A stretch of 64,000 nt of DNA from Enterococcus larvae (GCF_017830045.1 NZ_JAEDXU010000010.1:60636-124635), one strand, 5' to 3'; shown: positions 17,637-34,055, numbered from the stretch's first letter. Translations and numbers: made by a program. The notes: generated by a model from the letters alone, not told the origin.

Positions 17637-17701
17637 CCTCCATATTTACTTTTGTGGAGGAGTGTAGTATATTAGAATCAAATTCGGAGTTTTTCTCCGA
17701 A
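17637..17701. promoter_or_regulatory. Palindromic operators between rpiR-type regulator and nanE
   Basis: CCTCCA-N12-TGGAGG (17637-17660) overlaps the -35 region and spacer of the nanE promoter. TTCGGAG-TTTTT-CTCCGAA (17683-17701) lies just after the -10. Both are likely binding sites for the divergent RpiR-type regulator. This is inferred from symmetry and position. Confidence 0.55.
17645..17673 (+). promoter_or_regulatory. nanE-PTS promoter
   Basis: TTTACT (17645-17650), 17 bases, TATATT (17668-17673), ending 49 bases before the nanE start codon. Confidence 0.65.
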
Positions 17702-17722
17702 AATAAAATATTGGAGGAAAAA

Positions 17723-18412
17723 ATGAAAAAGAACGAATTTCTATCCGCAATAAAAAACGGCATTATCGTTTCCTGCCAAGCACTCCCTGGCGAACCGTTA
17801 TACTCCGCCCTAGGCGGAATCATGCCCCTGATGGCTAAAGCTGCCCAGGAGGCTGGTGCAGTGGGGATTCGAGCAAATTCTGTACGTGACATCAAAGAAA
17901 TTCAAGCGGTGACATCTTTACCAATCATCGGAATCATTAAGCGGGAGTATCTACCCCAAGAGCCTTTTATCACCGCAACGATGAAAGAAGTGGATGAATT
18001 AGCTGAATCCGGCGTTCCTGTTATCGCCTTAGACTGCACAGAAAGAGAGCGTTTTGACGAAAAATCCGTTGCTCAAAATATACAGGAAATCAAATCAAAA
18101 TATCCGGATATTCTTTTGATGGCAGACATTTCCACAGTTGAAGAAGGTATCCTCGCTTGGGAGGCGGGAGTAGATTTTGTTGGAACGACATTGGCTGGCT
18201 ATACGAAGGAAAGTACACCATCTGACGGGCCTGATTTCAACTTGATTCAACAGCTTACTGCTGCTGGAATAGACGTTATTGCAGAGGGGAAAATTCACAC
18301 ACCAGAGCAAGCTGCTGCAATTCATAAACTAGGTGTTGCCGGAATCGTCGTTGGCGGTGCAATCACACGTCCGAAGGAAATCGCTGCACGTTTTATTGAT
18401 GCAATCAACTAA
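17723..18412 (+). CDS. nanE: N-acetylmannosamine-6-phosphate 2-epimerase
   Basis: Converts ManNAc-6-phosphate to GlcNAc-6-phosphate, feeding amino sugars into glycolysis. It is a TIM-barrel protein of 229 aa with the family stretches [31 protein letters not shown] and ADISTVEEG. The ATG at 17723 follows GGAGG by five bases; the longer frame starts inside the promoter region. It heads an operon with a PTS permease and is divergent from an RpiR-type regulator. No sialic acid lyase or ManNAc kinase gene is present, so ManNAc-6-P is probably formed by PTS uptake of ManNAc or a related sugar. Confidence 0.94.
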   Translation: MKKNEFLSAIKNGIIVSCQALPGEPLYSALGGIMPLMAKAAQEAGAVGIRANSVRDIKEIQAVTSLPIIGIIKREYLPQEPFITATMKEVDELAESGVPVIALDCTERERFDEKSVAQNIQEIKSKYPDILLMADISTVEEGILAWEAGVDFVGTTLAGYTKESTPSDGPDFNLIQQLTAAGIDVIAEGKIHTPEQAAAIHKLGVAGIVVGGAITRPKEIAARFIDAIN

Positions 18413-18442
18413 GGAGTTACCAAAAGATGAAGGAGGATTTTT

Positions 18443-19945
18443 ATGTTTAAGAAATTTTCACAGTTAGGAAGAGCATTTATGCTGCCTATTGCTATTTTAC
18501 CAGCTGCTGGTCTTTTGCTAGGTATAGGCGGAGCGTTGTCAAATGCCAGTGCCATTCAAGCATATCCTTGGCTGGATCAGCAATGGCTGCAGACTATTTT
18601 AACGATCATGAGCAATGCGGGGAATGCCGTTTTTAGTAACTTAGCACTTATTTTTGCTATCGGTTTGGCTGTTGGTTTGGCAAACGGGGACAAAGGAACT
18701 GCTGGTTTGGCTGGTGGAGTTTCTTTCCTTGTTTATACTGCAACGATCAGTGGTTTACTGCAATTATTTTCGCCTGACAACACGATCGATACTGGTGTTG
18801 TCGGATCTATTGCTATTGGTGGAACGGTTGCTTTTCTCCATAATCGTTACCGTAAAATCGAGCTGCCCAGATTCTTAGGCTTCTTTGGCGGTTCCCGCTT
18901 CATACCCATCATTTCTTCCATGGCAGCAATTGTAATCGGTGTCATTTTCTTTCTGATTTGGCCGCCGATCCAACAAGTAATGACTAGTGCAGGAGAAGCA
19001 GTTGCAGGTATGGGAAGTTTCGGGACTTTCCTCTACGGTTTCTTACTTCGTTTGACAGGGGCCGTCGGGTTACACCATACGATCTATCCGATGTTCTGGT
19101 ACACCTCTTTAGGCGGCGTAGAAGTTGTAGCCGGTGAACAAATTGTCGGGGCACAGAATATTTTCTTTGCTCAGCTGGCAGATTCAAATCACACAGGTCT
19201 ATTTACTTATGGTACACGCTTTTTTGCAGGGCGTTTTGCAACAATGATGTTCGGGCTTCCCGCAGCCTGTTTTGCAATGTATCGAGCTATTCCTAAAGAG
19301 AATAGAAAGAATACCGGCGGCCTGTATGCCAGCGGCGCATTGACATCATTTTTGACAGGGATCACAGAACCGATTGAATATATGTTTTTATTTGGGGCAC
19401 CATGGCTGTACGTTATCCATGCTTTTTTAGATGGTTGTTCATTTCTCGCAGCCGATTTATTGAATATCCGCATTGGAAATTCATTTTCCGGCGGTTTGAT
19501 CGACTTTCTGTTGTTCGGTGTTTTCCAAGGACAGGATCGCACTCATTGGCTCTATGTAATCCCATTAGGCTTAGTCTGGGCAGCAATCTACTACTTCGTC
19601 TTTACTTTCTTCATCAAAAAATTCAAGGTGGCAATTCCCGGAATGGAGAGTAGTGATGAAATAGAAGCTGTAACAACTCCTGCTTCAAAGGGAACCAATG
19701 CACTTTATGATGATTCCTTGATTATCATTGACGCCCTCGGTGGTGAAAAAAACATCGATTCTGTCACGGCTTGTGCCACTCGGTTAAGAGTAGCCGTCAA
19801 GGACAGCACCGCTGTAAACAAGGATCAGATCAAACGTTTAGGGGCCGTAGCTGTACTAGAAATCGATGGTGGTATTCAAGCTGTCTTCGGTGGAAAAGCT
19901 GATCTGTTCAGCCAAGAAATCAATCAGATATTAGGCAGCGAATAA
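18443..19945 (+). CDS. PTS EIICB permease, glucose/amino-sugar family
   Basis: Transports and phosphorylates a sugar. It has 500 aa: an EIIC membrane domain (about 1-390, starting FKKFSQLGRAFMLPIAILP, with the GITEPIEYMFLF motif) and a C-terminal EIIB domain with the phosphorylated Cys in VTACATRLRV (about residue 450). There is no EIIA domain, so EIIA must come from another gene. AGGAGG precedes the ATG. The gene follows nanE by 30 bp. The pairing with an epimerase and an RpiR regulator suggests ManNAc or a related N-acetyl sugar as substrate, but sequence alone cannot separate this from glucose or GlcNAc. Confidence 0.9.
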   Translation: MFKKFSQLGRAFMLPIAILPAAGLLLGIGGALSNASAIQAYPWLDQQWLQTILTIMSNAGNAVFSNLALIFAIGLAVGLANGDKGTAGLAGGVSFLVYTATISGLLQLFSPDNTIDTGVVGSIAIGGTVAFLHNRYRKIELPRFLGFFGGSRFIPIISSMAAIVIGVIFFLIWPPIQQVMTSAGEAVAGMGSFGTFLYGFLLRLTGAVGLHHTIYPMFWYTSLGGVEVVAGEQIVGAQNIFFAQLADSNHTGLFTYGTRFFAGRFATMMFGLPAACFAMYRAIPKENRKNTGGLYASGALTSFLTGITEPIEYMFLFGAPWLYVIHAFLDGCSFLAADLLNIRIGNSFSGGLIDFLLFGVFQGQDRTHWLYVIPLGLVWAAIYYFVFTFFIKKFKVAIPGMESSDEIEAVTTPASKGTNALYDDSLIIIDALGGEKNIDSVTACATRLRVAVKDSTAVNKDQIKRLGAVAVLEIDGGIQAVFGGKADLFSQEINQILGSE

Positions 19946-19957
19946 AAAAAATGGCAG

Positions 19958-19995
19958 CCGCCCAAAGCTAGCATTACGTTCCTAGCCTTGGGCGG
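19958..19995 (+). terminator. Terminator of the nanE-PTS operon
   Basis: CCGCCCAA-GCTAG pairs with CTAGC-TTGGGCGG. The stem is 13 bp with one bulged base per arm, followed by a T-rich stretch. Confidence 0.8.
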
Positions 19996-20088
19996 TCATT
20001 TTATGATGAATAGCACACCGTTCATTTTTTCTTTACTAGATTGCTTCTATATTAATCAAGCGTCTCTGCCATCATATAGGAAATAGTC

Positions 20089-22485
20089 TCAACGCCAGAT
20101 TTTCTGTTGAATAACTGTTTCTCTTCTCTCATGAATCAGTGTCTGCATCCGTCCTTCAACCAGCAACCTTCGTCCCTTTGGATTTCTAGTATAGACAATG
20201 GAAACACTTGGAATCTTTTTACGGATTGCTTTCAAGAAATGCTCGGCTTCTTGCTTTTTCCTTCCATAACGCTCTGGTACAGCATAGGTATTTCCTCCAA
20301 TCAGCAGCAAATACCTTGGATTTTCGATTGCTTCAAGCATCTCCTTTGCTGCGTCAATGAATAGTCGCTCATTATGATAACTGACTGTCTTCACTTCACA
20401 ATAGAAGCTGTTTGCCTCAATAGCTGTGTAAAGCTGATCTTCCTCAGCAATCAGCTGGTCCTGCTTCAGTAAATCCAACAAAGCCTGCAGCAGCTGTTCC
20501 TTTTGCCGACATTTCCTGCGCCAGTTTCGCTCTCGTTTTCTTTCACTGAAATAGTTGGATAATTCTCCGGCTGTTAGAGAAGACCAAAAGCCCTTTTTCG
20601 GCTGTTCCTTGATTGTCAGGAAATGCTGCTGCTCATTTTTTTTACTTATCTCTTTGAGGAAAAGCGGCATCGACAAGCGAGACCCTCGAACCAGCGCCTT
20701 CTGCCAAGTTTCCCGATGCTGCTCTCTTTCAGCCGCCATAAACAATTGCTGGTGCGTATAGGTATTGATTTGCTCCAATGTTGCTTCCCCTGGAAGATCA
20801 AACCGTTCATTGCCGGTCGTGATCAGTGGTGGTGCTTCAAACTCATTTATCCCTTCAATATACGACAAGCGCTTGATGATAGGAGCAATATCCGGCTGTT
20901 CAGCGAAGGGAACATTGGGAAAAACCAAGCCTAAATGCCAGATATTTGTTAATTTACTCTCAGAAGACCTTCTTAGCCCACGCCCGCGAATTTGTTGGAT
21001 TTGAACGTACGAGGATGAACGATTCCCTAAAATCACTGTATTGATTGCCGGACAATTCCAGCCTTCACCCAGCAGACTGATTGTTCCGACTAAAATATGA
21101 AGCCTTTTTTGATCCAAAAGCTGTGTCGTCTGTGATAAGATTTCTGCTTTGTTTTTTTCAGTTAATGGTAGATAGTAGTAACCATCACATAATGGATGCT
21201 TTTGAAAAAATTCGCTGTAACCTAAATAGTACCTGTCCCCCAGCTGTTGACTGATCAATAGAAACTCTCCGCAAATCGCTGCCAGTTCCGTTTGCGGTTG
21301 AATCAGATCCTTTAAGGTTAGAAAAATCGGAACTACACCGTAGGACCATTCCATATCCTCCCCCTGCAGAACCTCTTTTTTGATACGATCCAGAAAAACC
21401 ACACAGGACAGTTCCTGCCCCAAATAACTTTCTTCCTTGATCACAATATGGCTGATTGCCTCTTTCAGCTGCGGGATATTCTGCCTATATTCATTGTTCA
21501 AGGTATACTCCGGAAATAGATGAAGTTTACTATCATAAAACCATTTCATCTTCTCCAGATAAGTAAAAATAGTTAACTCAGGCTGGCTCTTGTATAACTG
21601 TGTATACAAATCAATCAGCGATTTTTTCGACTGTTCAGGAATTGTCATTCGCTTATCCAATCCAAGCACTAGCCAATGATCCTTACTCAACTCGTAATCT
21701 TGCTCGTTCAAATAAAACAAGCAGCTAAGATAGTAATCAAAATTTTTATAAATAAATTCAGTTTCTTCCAAAGGCGTTTGTAGAAAATCCTGTTGTAATA
21801 AGTAGTCGGTGACTTCCTGATCACTGCACAGCACTTGCCTGATTTGCTCCTGTTCATATAAAAACTGTTCAAATTTTCGATAGCCTTCTGCTGTTACAGG
21901 AACTAGGTAAACGTAATCCTGATACGGTGCAAGAACCTTTTCCTTGATCAGCTCTGAAACTGAAATTTCCTCATCGATCGCTCCATTTAATTCTACATAT
22001 CGCTGCCATTCCTTCCCAGCTGCATCAAAGGGCGGTGTCGCAGTCAAGGATAGGGTTTGCAAATCCGGAGCATTTCCCTTTAGCTGAAGCAGGACCTCTG
22101 ACCAGCTGTTTTTCAGATGATGTGCTTCATCCAATACTAAAAACTCAATACCTTCCTCTGCAAAAAAGAGCGGTTCTGCCCTTTTTTTGCTGTACAGTTC
22201 CTGATAAGTTGTTACTGTAACGACCTCTGAATCAAGCAGGTTTTCTGAGATAGCCAGAGAATCATCATATTGCCTTAAAACAGCCAACCATTGCTCCTTC
22301 AAAATCAAGGACGGTACTAAAATCAATGTCTTTTTCTGCAGGCGATGCGTGATACCCACACCTAATAGTGTTTTCCCCGAACCCGGCGGTGCAATCAAAT
22401 GAATACTTTGATCATCCAAATAACTCTCTAAATTGGCAAGCACTCGTGTCTGATAGCTTCGCCACTGAACCTGTTCTTTCTTCAA
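20089..22485 (-). CDS. SF2 DEAD/DEAH-box helicase with C-terminal extension, 798 aa
   Basis: A superfamily 2 helicase-like ATPase. Walker A is IAPPGSGKTLLG (about 30-41), Walker B is FLVLDEAHHLK (about 135), motif III is LSLTATPP, and motif VI is QIQQIRGRGLRR (about 500). A 200-residue linker separates the two RecA-like halves. About 250 C-terminal residues have no recognised domain; they are basic (FSERKRERNWRRKCRQKE) and end in a part resembling a small nuclease-like fold, which is uncertain. The start codon is TTG at 22485 with GGGGGG five bases upstream. Related to the SSL2-like type used in DNA repair or defence. It lies 27 bp downstream of the glycerate kinase gene, probably in one transcript. 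Confidence 0.8.
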   Translation of the reverse strand: MKKEQVQWRSYQTRVLANLESYLDDQSIHLIAPPGSGKTLLGVGITHRLQKKTLILVPSLILKEQWLAVLRQYDDSLAISENLLDSEVVTVTTYQELYSKKRAEPLFFAEEGIEFLVLDEAHHLKNSWSEVLLQLKGNAPDLQTLSLTATPPFDAAGKEWQRYVELNGAIDEEISVSELIKEKVLAPYQDYVYLVPVTAEGYRKFEQFLYEQEQIRQVLCSDQEVTDYLLQQDFLQTPLEETEFIYKNFDYYLSCLFYLNEQDYELSKDHWLVLGLDKRMTIPEQSKKSLIDLYTQLYKSQPELTIFTYLEKMKWFYDSKLHLFPEYTLNNEYRQNIPQLKEAISHIVIKEESYLGQELSCVVFLDRIKKEVLQGEDMEWSYGVVPIFLTLKDLIQPQTELAAICGEFLLISQQLGDRYYLGYSEFFQKHPLCDGYYYLPLTEKNKAEILSQTTQLLDQKRLHILVGTISLLGEGWNCPAINTVILGNRSSSYVQIQQIRGRGLRRSSESKLTNIWHLGLVFPNVPFAEQPDIAPIIKRLSYIEGINEFEAPPLITTGNERFDLPGEATLEQINTYTHQQLFMAAEREQHRETWQKALVRGSRLSMPLFLKEISKKNEQQHFLTIKEQPKKGFWSSLTAGELSNYFSERKRERNWRRKCRQKEQLLQALLDLLKQDQLIAEEDQLYTAIEANSFYCEVKTVSYHNERLFIDAAKEMLEAIENPRYLLLIGGNTYAVPERYGRKKQEAEHFLKAIRKKIPSVSIVYTRNPKGRRLLVEGRMQTLIHERRETVIQQKIWR

Positions 22486-22512
22486 GAAATCCCCCCTTTC
22501 TATCTAGCACTG

Positions 22513-23640
22513 CTATTGGTTTGATAGCTTTCCAACAGCTTTTATCAAAGCTGCTACATTTTCAGCAGTTCGCTCCAGATTTGTCTCCGCCTCAGCTAAA
22601 ACAGTCTGTAGATCTGCCGGTTCATTGACTGTTGAAAAAACAGCATCAATCCCATATTCAACAGCTTGTTCACTCCCAGCACCAGTACTTCCACAGATTG
22701 CCACTACCGGTATACCCTTAGGGACTCTGCGAGCAATACCAACAGGAGCTTTCCCTTCCATACTCTGACCATCCATTTTCCCTTCACCGACAATAACAAC
22801 ATCCGCTGTAACCACCTTTTCGTCAAACGCCAATAGATCCAGTACATAATCGATCCCTGAGACAAGCTTTCCGTGAGCGAAAGCTACTAATCCTGCTCCC
22901 ATACCACCACCTGCTCCACTTCCCGGCACATCGATGATCTTAGGGGAAACCAGAGAATAAAAATGATGCATAGCTTTATCTGCCTCGCCCATTTGTGATT
23001 CAGCCAAACCTTTTTGAAGGCCAAAAATATATGCTGCACCATTTTCTCCACATAGAGGGTTAGCCACATCTGTGATTACAGTGATTTCCGGCAGCTTCAG
23101 CTCAGCTAACCCTTGCGGCGGTTGAAAAGAAGCTACCTTCCCCAAATTTTCACCAATCGCTTCAAGCCTATCACCAGCCTCGTCAAAAAAAGTATAGCCC
23201 AAACCTTCCGCCATACCAATGCCGCCATCGTTTGTTCCACTTCCACCGACGCCAATGAACAGCTTTTCGACACCTTCCTCTGCCAAGTCTCGGATCAACT
23301 CTCCTAGACCTCTGGTTGATAGGCGGAGCGGCGCTCTTTTTTCCTTTGGAATAGCCTGCAGACCAACTAATGCCGCCATTTCAACTAATGCTGTTTTACC
23401 ATCTGAGGTGTAAGATATCTTTACTTCAGAACCAAATGGCCCCGCCACTTTCTTACTCATTTCTGTCAATCCCATATTGGCAGACAAAGCAGCTACCGTG
23501 CCTTCCCCACCATCACCTACTGGCAGTAATTCATAATCAGCATGCGGAAAAACCTTCTCAAATCCCCTTTTGATGATTTGCGCTGCTTCTAATGCAGACA
23601 AGCTTTCTTTAAACGAATCTGGTGCAATCAAAAAGCGCAT
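22513..23640 (-). CDS. glxK: Glycerate kinase
   Basis: Phosphorylates glycerate to a phosphoglycerate. The 375 aa match the GlxK/GarK family. It begins RFLIAPDSFKESLSALEAA and has PVGDGGEGTVAAL, GVGGSGTNDGGIGMAEGLG and GEGKMDGQSMEGKAPVG. AGGAGG precedes the ATG. The downstream helicase gene is probably co-transcribed, with no obvious functional link. No glycerate or glyoxylate pathway genes are nearby. Confidence 0.94.
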   Translation of the reverse strand: MRFLIAPDSFKESLSALEAAQIIKRGFEKVFPHADYELLPVGDGGEGTVAALSANMGLTEMSKKVAGPFGSEVKISYTSDGKTALVEMAALVGLQAIPKEKRAPLRLSTRGLGELIRDLAEEGVEKLFIGVGGSGTNDGGIGMAEGLGYTFFDEAGDRLEAIGENLGKVASFQPPQGLAELKLPEITVITDVANPLCGENGAAYIFGLQKGLAESQMGEADKAMHHFYSLVSPKIIDVPGSGAGGGMGAGLVAFAHGKLVSGIDYVLDLLAFDEKVVTADVVIVGEGKMDGQSMEGKAPVGIARRVPKGIPVVAICGSTGAGSEQAVEYGIDAVFSTVNEPADLQTVLAEAETNLERTAENVAALIKAVGKLSNQ

Positions 23641-23898
23641 ACGCTCGTCCTCCTATTCTCTAATTTTTATCCTATATACAGCATCTCACCTACTTAGCAG
23701 GAAAGGTTGATCCATTCTAAATATCAACTGCTGTTTCTTTCGACAGCTTCAACAAAAAATCAATCCTATCAGCTATTATTCTATGGGTAAACTACTTCGG
23801 ATACAAGAAAATTTGCATTCTACTTTTTTAGTCTGTCATTTCTCACTAAAGACTGGTAAACTATTGAGGGCTTTTACATCGTATCAGGAGGAAAGAAC

Positions 23899-24804
23899 AT
23901 GATCAAAAAAATACCATTCAATAACAAACAATCCAGCTGGATCAATATAAATACTGAAGATAAAGAAGCATTGAAAAACATTTACGCAGAATATGGGATC
24001 GACGATGAAATTGTTGAGTATTCTCTGGATAAAAATGAGCGGGCTCACTTAGACTATGATTCAAAGACAAATACCTTTGTTCTTATTTTCAATGTGCCGA
24101 ATCGACAAAAAATCGATAACCACTATGAAACGATCCCGATGACTTTCATCATCAAGGACAATCGCTTCATTACTATCACCAATAAAAAGAATAAATATAT
24201 TTTCTTGGAAATGGAAAAATACTTAGATGGAAACCCGGAAATAACAATTTTTAAATTTCTGTTCAGCACGCTGTTTCTGATCACTGATCTCTTTTTCCCT
24301 TATGTCGAAGAGATGAATACTGGCAGAAAAAGGGTCAATGACAAGCTGAAAGAAAAAACCAGCAAGCAAAATCTACTATTGCTGTCGGATTTAGAGACAG
24401 GAATTGTCTATTTCGTTTCTGCTTCTAAGCAAAATGTGGTGCTATTAGAACAGGTAAAAACCCATCAACTTTATAAAGGACTATCTGAGTTTGAAAAAGA
24501 AGAGCTGGACGATGCATTGATTGAGGCAAAACAGCTGGTTGAAATGACCCAGCTGTCTTCACAAATTCTTCAGCAATTGTCAGGCACCTATACCAATATC
24601 CTAAACAATAACTTGAATGAAGGGATGCGTGTTTTGACCGTTCTATCTGTTCTATTGACTGTTCCAACCATCATCACCGGTTTCTTCGGCATGAACATGC
24701 CCTTACCGTTGGAAAAAAACACCTTTGGCTGGATCATTACTATCATGCTCAGTGCTTTTCTTTGGTTCGCCTTGTCGTTTGCGTTGAAGAAACTCATGAA
24801 GTAG
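23899..24804 (+). CDS. CorA-family divalent cation transporter
   Basis: A pentameric membrane channel for Mg2+ or related cations. The 301 aa comprise a large soluble N-terminal domain, a long helix (about 175-240) and two C-terminal membrane helices. The signature GFFGMNMPLP (about residue 265) ends the first helix. AGGAGG precedes the ATG. It stands alone and is convergent with rpoC, sharing the terminator at 24815-24859. Sequence does not decide between Mg2+, Co2+ or Zn2+ specificity. Confidence 0.92.
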   Translation: MIKKIPFNNKQSSWININTEDKEALKNIYAEYGIDDEIVEYSLDKNERAHLDYDSKTNTFVLIFNVPNRQKIDNHYETIPMTFIIKDNRFITITNKKNKYIFLEMEKYLDGNPEITIFKFLFSTLFLITDLFFPYVEEMNTGRKRVNDKLKEKTSKQNLLLLSDLETGIVYFVSASKQNVVLLEQVKTHQLYKGLSEFEKEELDDALIEAKQLVEMTQLSSQILQQLSGTYTNILNNNLNEGMRVLTVLSVLLTVPTIITGFFGMNMPLPLEKNTFGWIITIMLSAFLWFALSFALKKLMK

Positions 24805-24814
24805 CTCTAACCAT

Positions 24815-24859
24815 AAAAAAACCGTTCCTCAAGTCTTAAGGCTTGGGGAACGGTTTTTT
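24815..24859. terminator. Bidirectional terminator corA / rpoC
   Basis: AAAAAACCGTTCC pairs with GGAACGGTTTTTT around an inner CAAG/CTTG stem. A-run and T-run are both present, so it works for both convergent units. Confidence 0.92.
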
Positions 24860-24883
24860 AACTATCAAGAAGAACGTATCTTC

Positions 24884-28537
<3,654 letters not shown>

Positions 28538-28564
28538 AAGGGGTTCCCTCCATTTCATAATAAG

Positions 28565-28768
28565 AAAAGCTGAACAAGTCGTCTAACTCATGAGCGATAA
28601 GCTCGAACAAAACACATGATGCTCTTTATCATGAGGTTCGTTTGACTTATCGTCGATAGAGTTGACTTGTGAAGCTAGACAGCGAAAAGCTGCACGAGTC
28701 GTCTAACTCATCAGTAATTCAACACCTGGGCTATGTCTGGAAAATTGAATTTTCCAGACACGACCTCA
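28565..28768. repeat. Repeat-rich structured spacer between rpoB and rpoC
   Basis: A 30-base unit (GAAAAGCTG-ACxAGTCGTCTAACTCAT) occurs at 28564-28593 and again at 28684-28713 with about three differences. A related inverted copy lies near 28659-28676. The first and inverted copies, with nested GATAAG/CTTATC and CATGAT/ATCATG pairs, can fold 28568-28676 into one long hairpin. A second palindrome, GTCTGGAAAATT/AATTTTCCAGAC (28735-28759), follows the rpoB stop codon. No T-run is present. It may be an mRNA processing or partial attenuation element. Confidence 0.6.
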
Positions 28769-32386
<3,618 letters not shown>

Positions 32387-32632
32387 GCTCTTCACCCCTC
32401 TAGATATAAGTCTGTCAAAACTCTACCCAAAACAATTACATTTAAGTTACGAATATTAAATTAACGTAACAAAAAGCATTTTTTGCGGTTTTTAGGCAAA
32501 AAAAAACCAAAAATAGAACATCCTCATGATCAATAAATCAAGTGTTTCTACTTTTGTTTCCTTATTTAAAACCGGAACGGACAATATTTCGCTCCTGCTT
32601 CGTCATTTTTTAGATAGTTTTTGCATCTATAT

Positions 32633-32661
32633 ATTTTACTTCCTTCTATAGTAAAAGTCAA
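32633..32661 (-). promoter_or_regulatory. rpoB promoter
   Basis: Minus-strand TTGACT, 17 bases, TAAAAT. It implies an untranslated leader of about 240 bases before rpoB. That leader contains GTTACG/CGTAAC arms at about 32446-32470. Otherwise 32387-32842 shows no gene. Confidence 0.75.
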
Positions 32662-32842
32662 GGGGTCTATCGAAGTTCTTTGCGCTCGCATTGATTATGA
32701 AAAAGCGATCTTTTTTGTGCAATTGTTCTTAGGCTCTCATTGATACCGATAATGCGTTCAGCACAAGCACTTGAAACTTGGCTCATTTATTCGCTAAATG
32801 TTGTTAAAGTAACCAATCGAGCTAAAACCAATGATTTACTAA

Positions 32843-32886
32843 AATAAACGCAGCAACCTTGAATTCTCCCGGTTACTGCGTTTATT
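32843..32886 (-). terminator. Terminator of the LXG toxin-immunity array
   Basis: AATAAACGCAG-AACC pairs with GGTT-CTGCGTTTATT, lying about 60 bases after the last immunity gene. Confidence 0.75.
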
Positions 32887-32948
32887 AATTATTTTTAAGT
32901 GTATACACACGTACGACGTTTGTTAAAAACTGACCATTTCATTCAGTG

Positions 32949-33338
32949 TCATATATTCAAAGTCTGTTTTACTTTTTCTAGTAGTTCTAGCAATTCTGAA
33001 TCATCAGGATTCTTTTCTATCTCGGTTTTTACATTTCGATCTAAACAGCTGTAAAAAGTTTCAAAATCTAAATATGCTATTTGATCTACTTCGACAGCAG
33101 GAGCCCCTAATTCTACTAGAACACGCTTATCATCTAATGGTAAGGACAGTTGAGCCATATCATAATCATCTAAATCCGATTGAAAAGAAACAAAAACTAT
33201 TTCTCGACCAAAACCTTCTTTATTTGCAAAGTATTCTAAAGCTCTTTTTAAATACTTTCTATTAATAAAATTGAAATAAGTTGACATTAGCTCATCAATG
33301 CTCTTTTTTTCCTCTAAAATATGAAATTCCTTCTCCAT
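32949..33338 (-). CDS. Immunity protein, CdiI-like, copy 1 (orphan)
   Basis: A small acidic cytoplasmic protein of about 129 aa, very probably an immunity protein against a toxin tip. From about residue 45 on it is almost identical to the protein at 34094-34480 (both have FVSFQSDLDDYDMAQL, VLVELGAP and DRNVKTEIEKNPDD). The first 40 residues differ. A broken toxin tail ends immediately upstream (33354). ATG at 33338 is chosen; a TTG at 33353 that abuts the toxin stop codon is also possible. Neither has a strong ribosome site. It is the last gene of the LXG locus. Confidence 0.7.
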   Translation of the reverse strand: MEKEFHILEEKKSIDELMSTYFNFINRKYLKRALEYFANKEGFGREIVFVSFQSDLDDYDMAQLSLPLDDKRVLVELGAPAVEVDQIAYLDFETFYSCLDRNVKTEIEKNPDDSELLELLEKVKQTLNI

Positions 33339-33353
33339 GGCAGTGTGATCCAA

Positions 33354-33533
33354 TCATTCTATATTTTCTTTTAAATCAGCATGTTTGATACTTTCAGTTG
33401 GAATTGTTATGACCTTATTAGCAGTTTTCCCAGCCGCAGAAGATAATTCGATTGTATCAGGGTAGTTATCCCAAAAATAGAACTGATCAAAGGGGAAAAT
33501 CTGTAATTTTCTCCTTTGATCTTTTGTGAGTCG
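33354..33533 (-). pseudogene. Toxin tip remnant upstream of immunity copy 1
   Basis: An open stretch of 59 codons ending in TGA at 33354, without a start codon. It reads LTKDQRRKLQIFPFDQFYFW and continues to KENIE. It ends just before an immunity gene, as a polymorphic toxin C-terminus would. Upstream it is out of frame with a junction-like segment (SGKHSKWLATHKRSK). It is probably the leftover 3' end of a displaced toxin. Confidence 0.6.
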
Positions 33534-33567
33534 CTAGCCACTTGCTATGCTTGCCAGAAACATATTC

Positions 33568-33933
33568 TCAATTTTCGAAAGATGTGTCTAAGACACTAAA
33601 ATCAAAATTTTTGCACTCAAAAGAGAATAAACTGTTCTCATCTTCAACTATTCTATAGTTGATACCCTCCATTTGATATGAAGATATATCCGTAATAGAA
33701 AGAACAGTTTTAAAGAGTCCGTCTAAATCCTTTATTTTCAAATCTTTAACATTTTGAAAATCCATTACTAATTTTTTATCGCCAAGTGTATAAGGATAAG
33801 AGAAAAAAGAAATCTTTAAATTATTAACCAATTCATTTTCATCCTCAATATCTCTATAAATAGTTAAAGATTCAATATAGCCAAATTGTAGTTGCTCTTT
33901 GTAAAATTGAGTTATTTTTTCATTGTTTTTCAT
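33568..33933 (-). CDS. Putative immunity protein, 121 aa (orphan)
   Basis: I do not recognise the family. The protein is small, soluble and without signal peptide or membrane helix, starting MKNNEKITQFYKEQLQFGYI. Its ATG overlaps the TGA of a toxin-tail remnant (ATGA), the classic arrangement of toxin and immunity genes. Low GC relative to rpoBC and its position inside the LXG array support an immunity role, which remains inferred. Confidence 0.65.
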   Translation of the reverse strand: MKNNEKITQFYKEQLQFGYIESLTIYRDIEDENELVNNLKISFFSYPYTLGDKKLVMDFQNVKDLKIKDLDGLFKTVLSITDISSYQMEGINYRIVEDENSLFSFECKNFDFSVLDTSFEN

Positions 33934-34055
33934 GGTTTATACCCTTCAGTATACATTCTATAGTTGTGAGGGATTTCGTTCATGAGGCTCGTAGACAAGA
34001 GGTTACTTACTCTACCAACTATAAATTGTTTGTTTTTTCGTAAGTGTATATAGAC
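33930..34055 (-). pseudogene. Toxin tip remnant upstream of 121-aa immunity gene
   Basis: A frame of 41 codons without start, ending ...NEIPHNYRMYTEGYKP and a TGA that overlaps the next ATG by the ATGA arrangement. A TGA closes it at the other end. The DNA just upstream contains the junction GCCAGAAAC (plus strand) that also precedes the remnant at 33354-33533. Confidence 0.6.
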
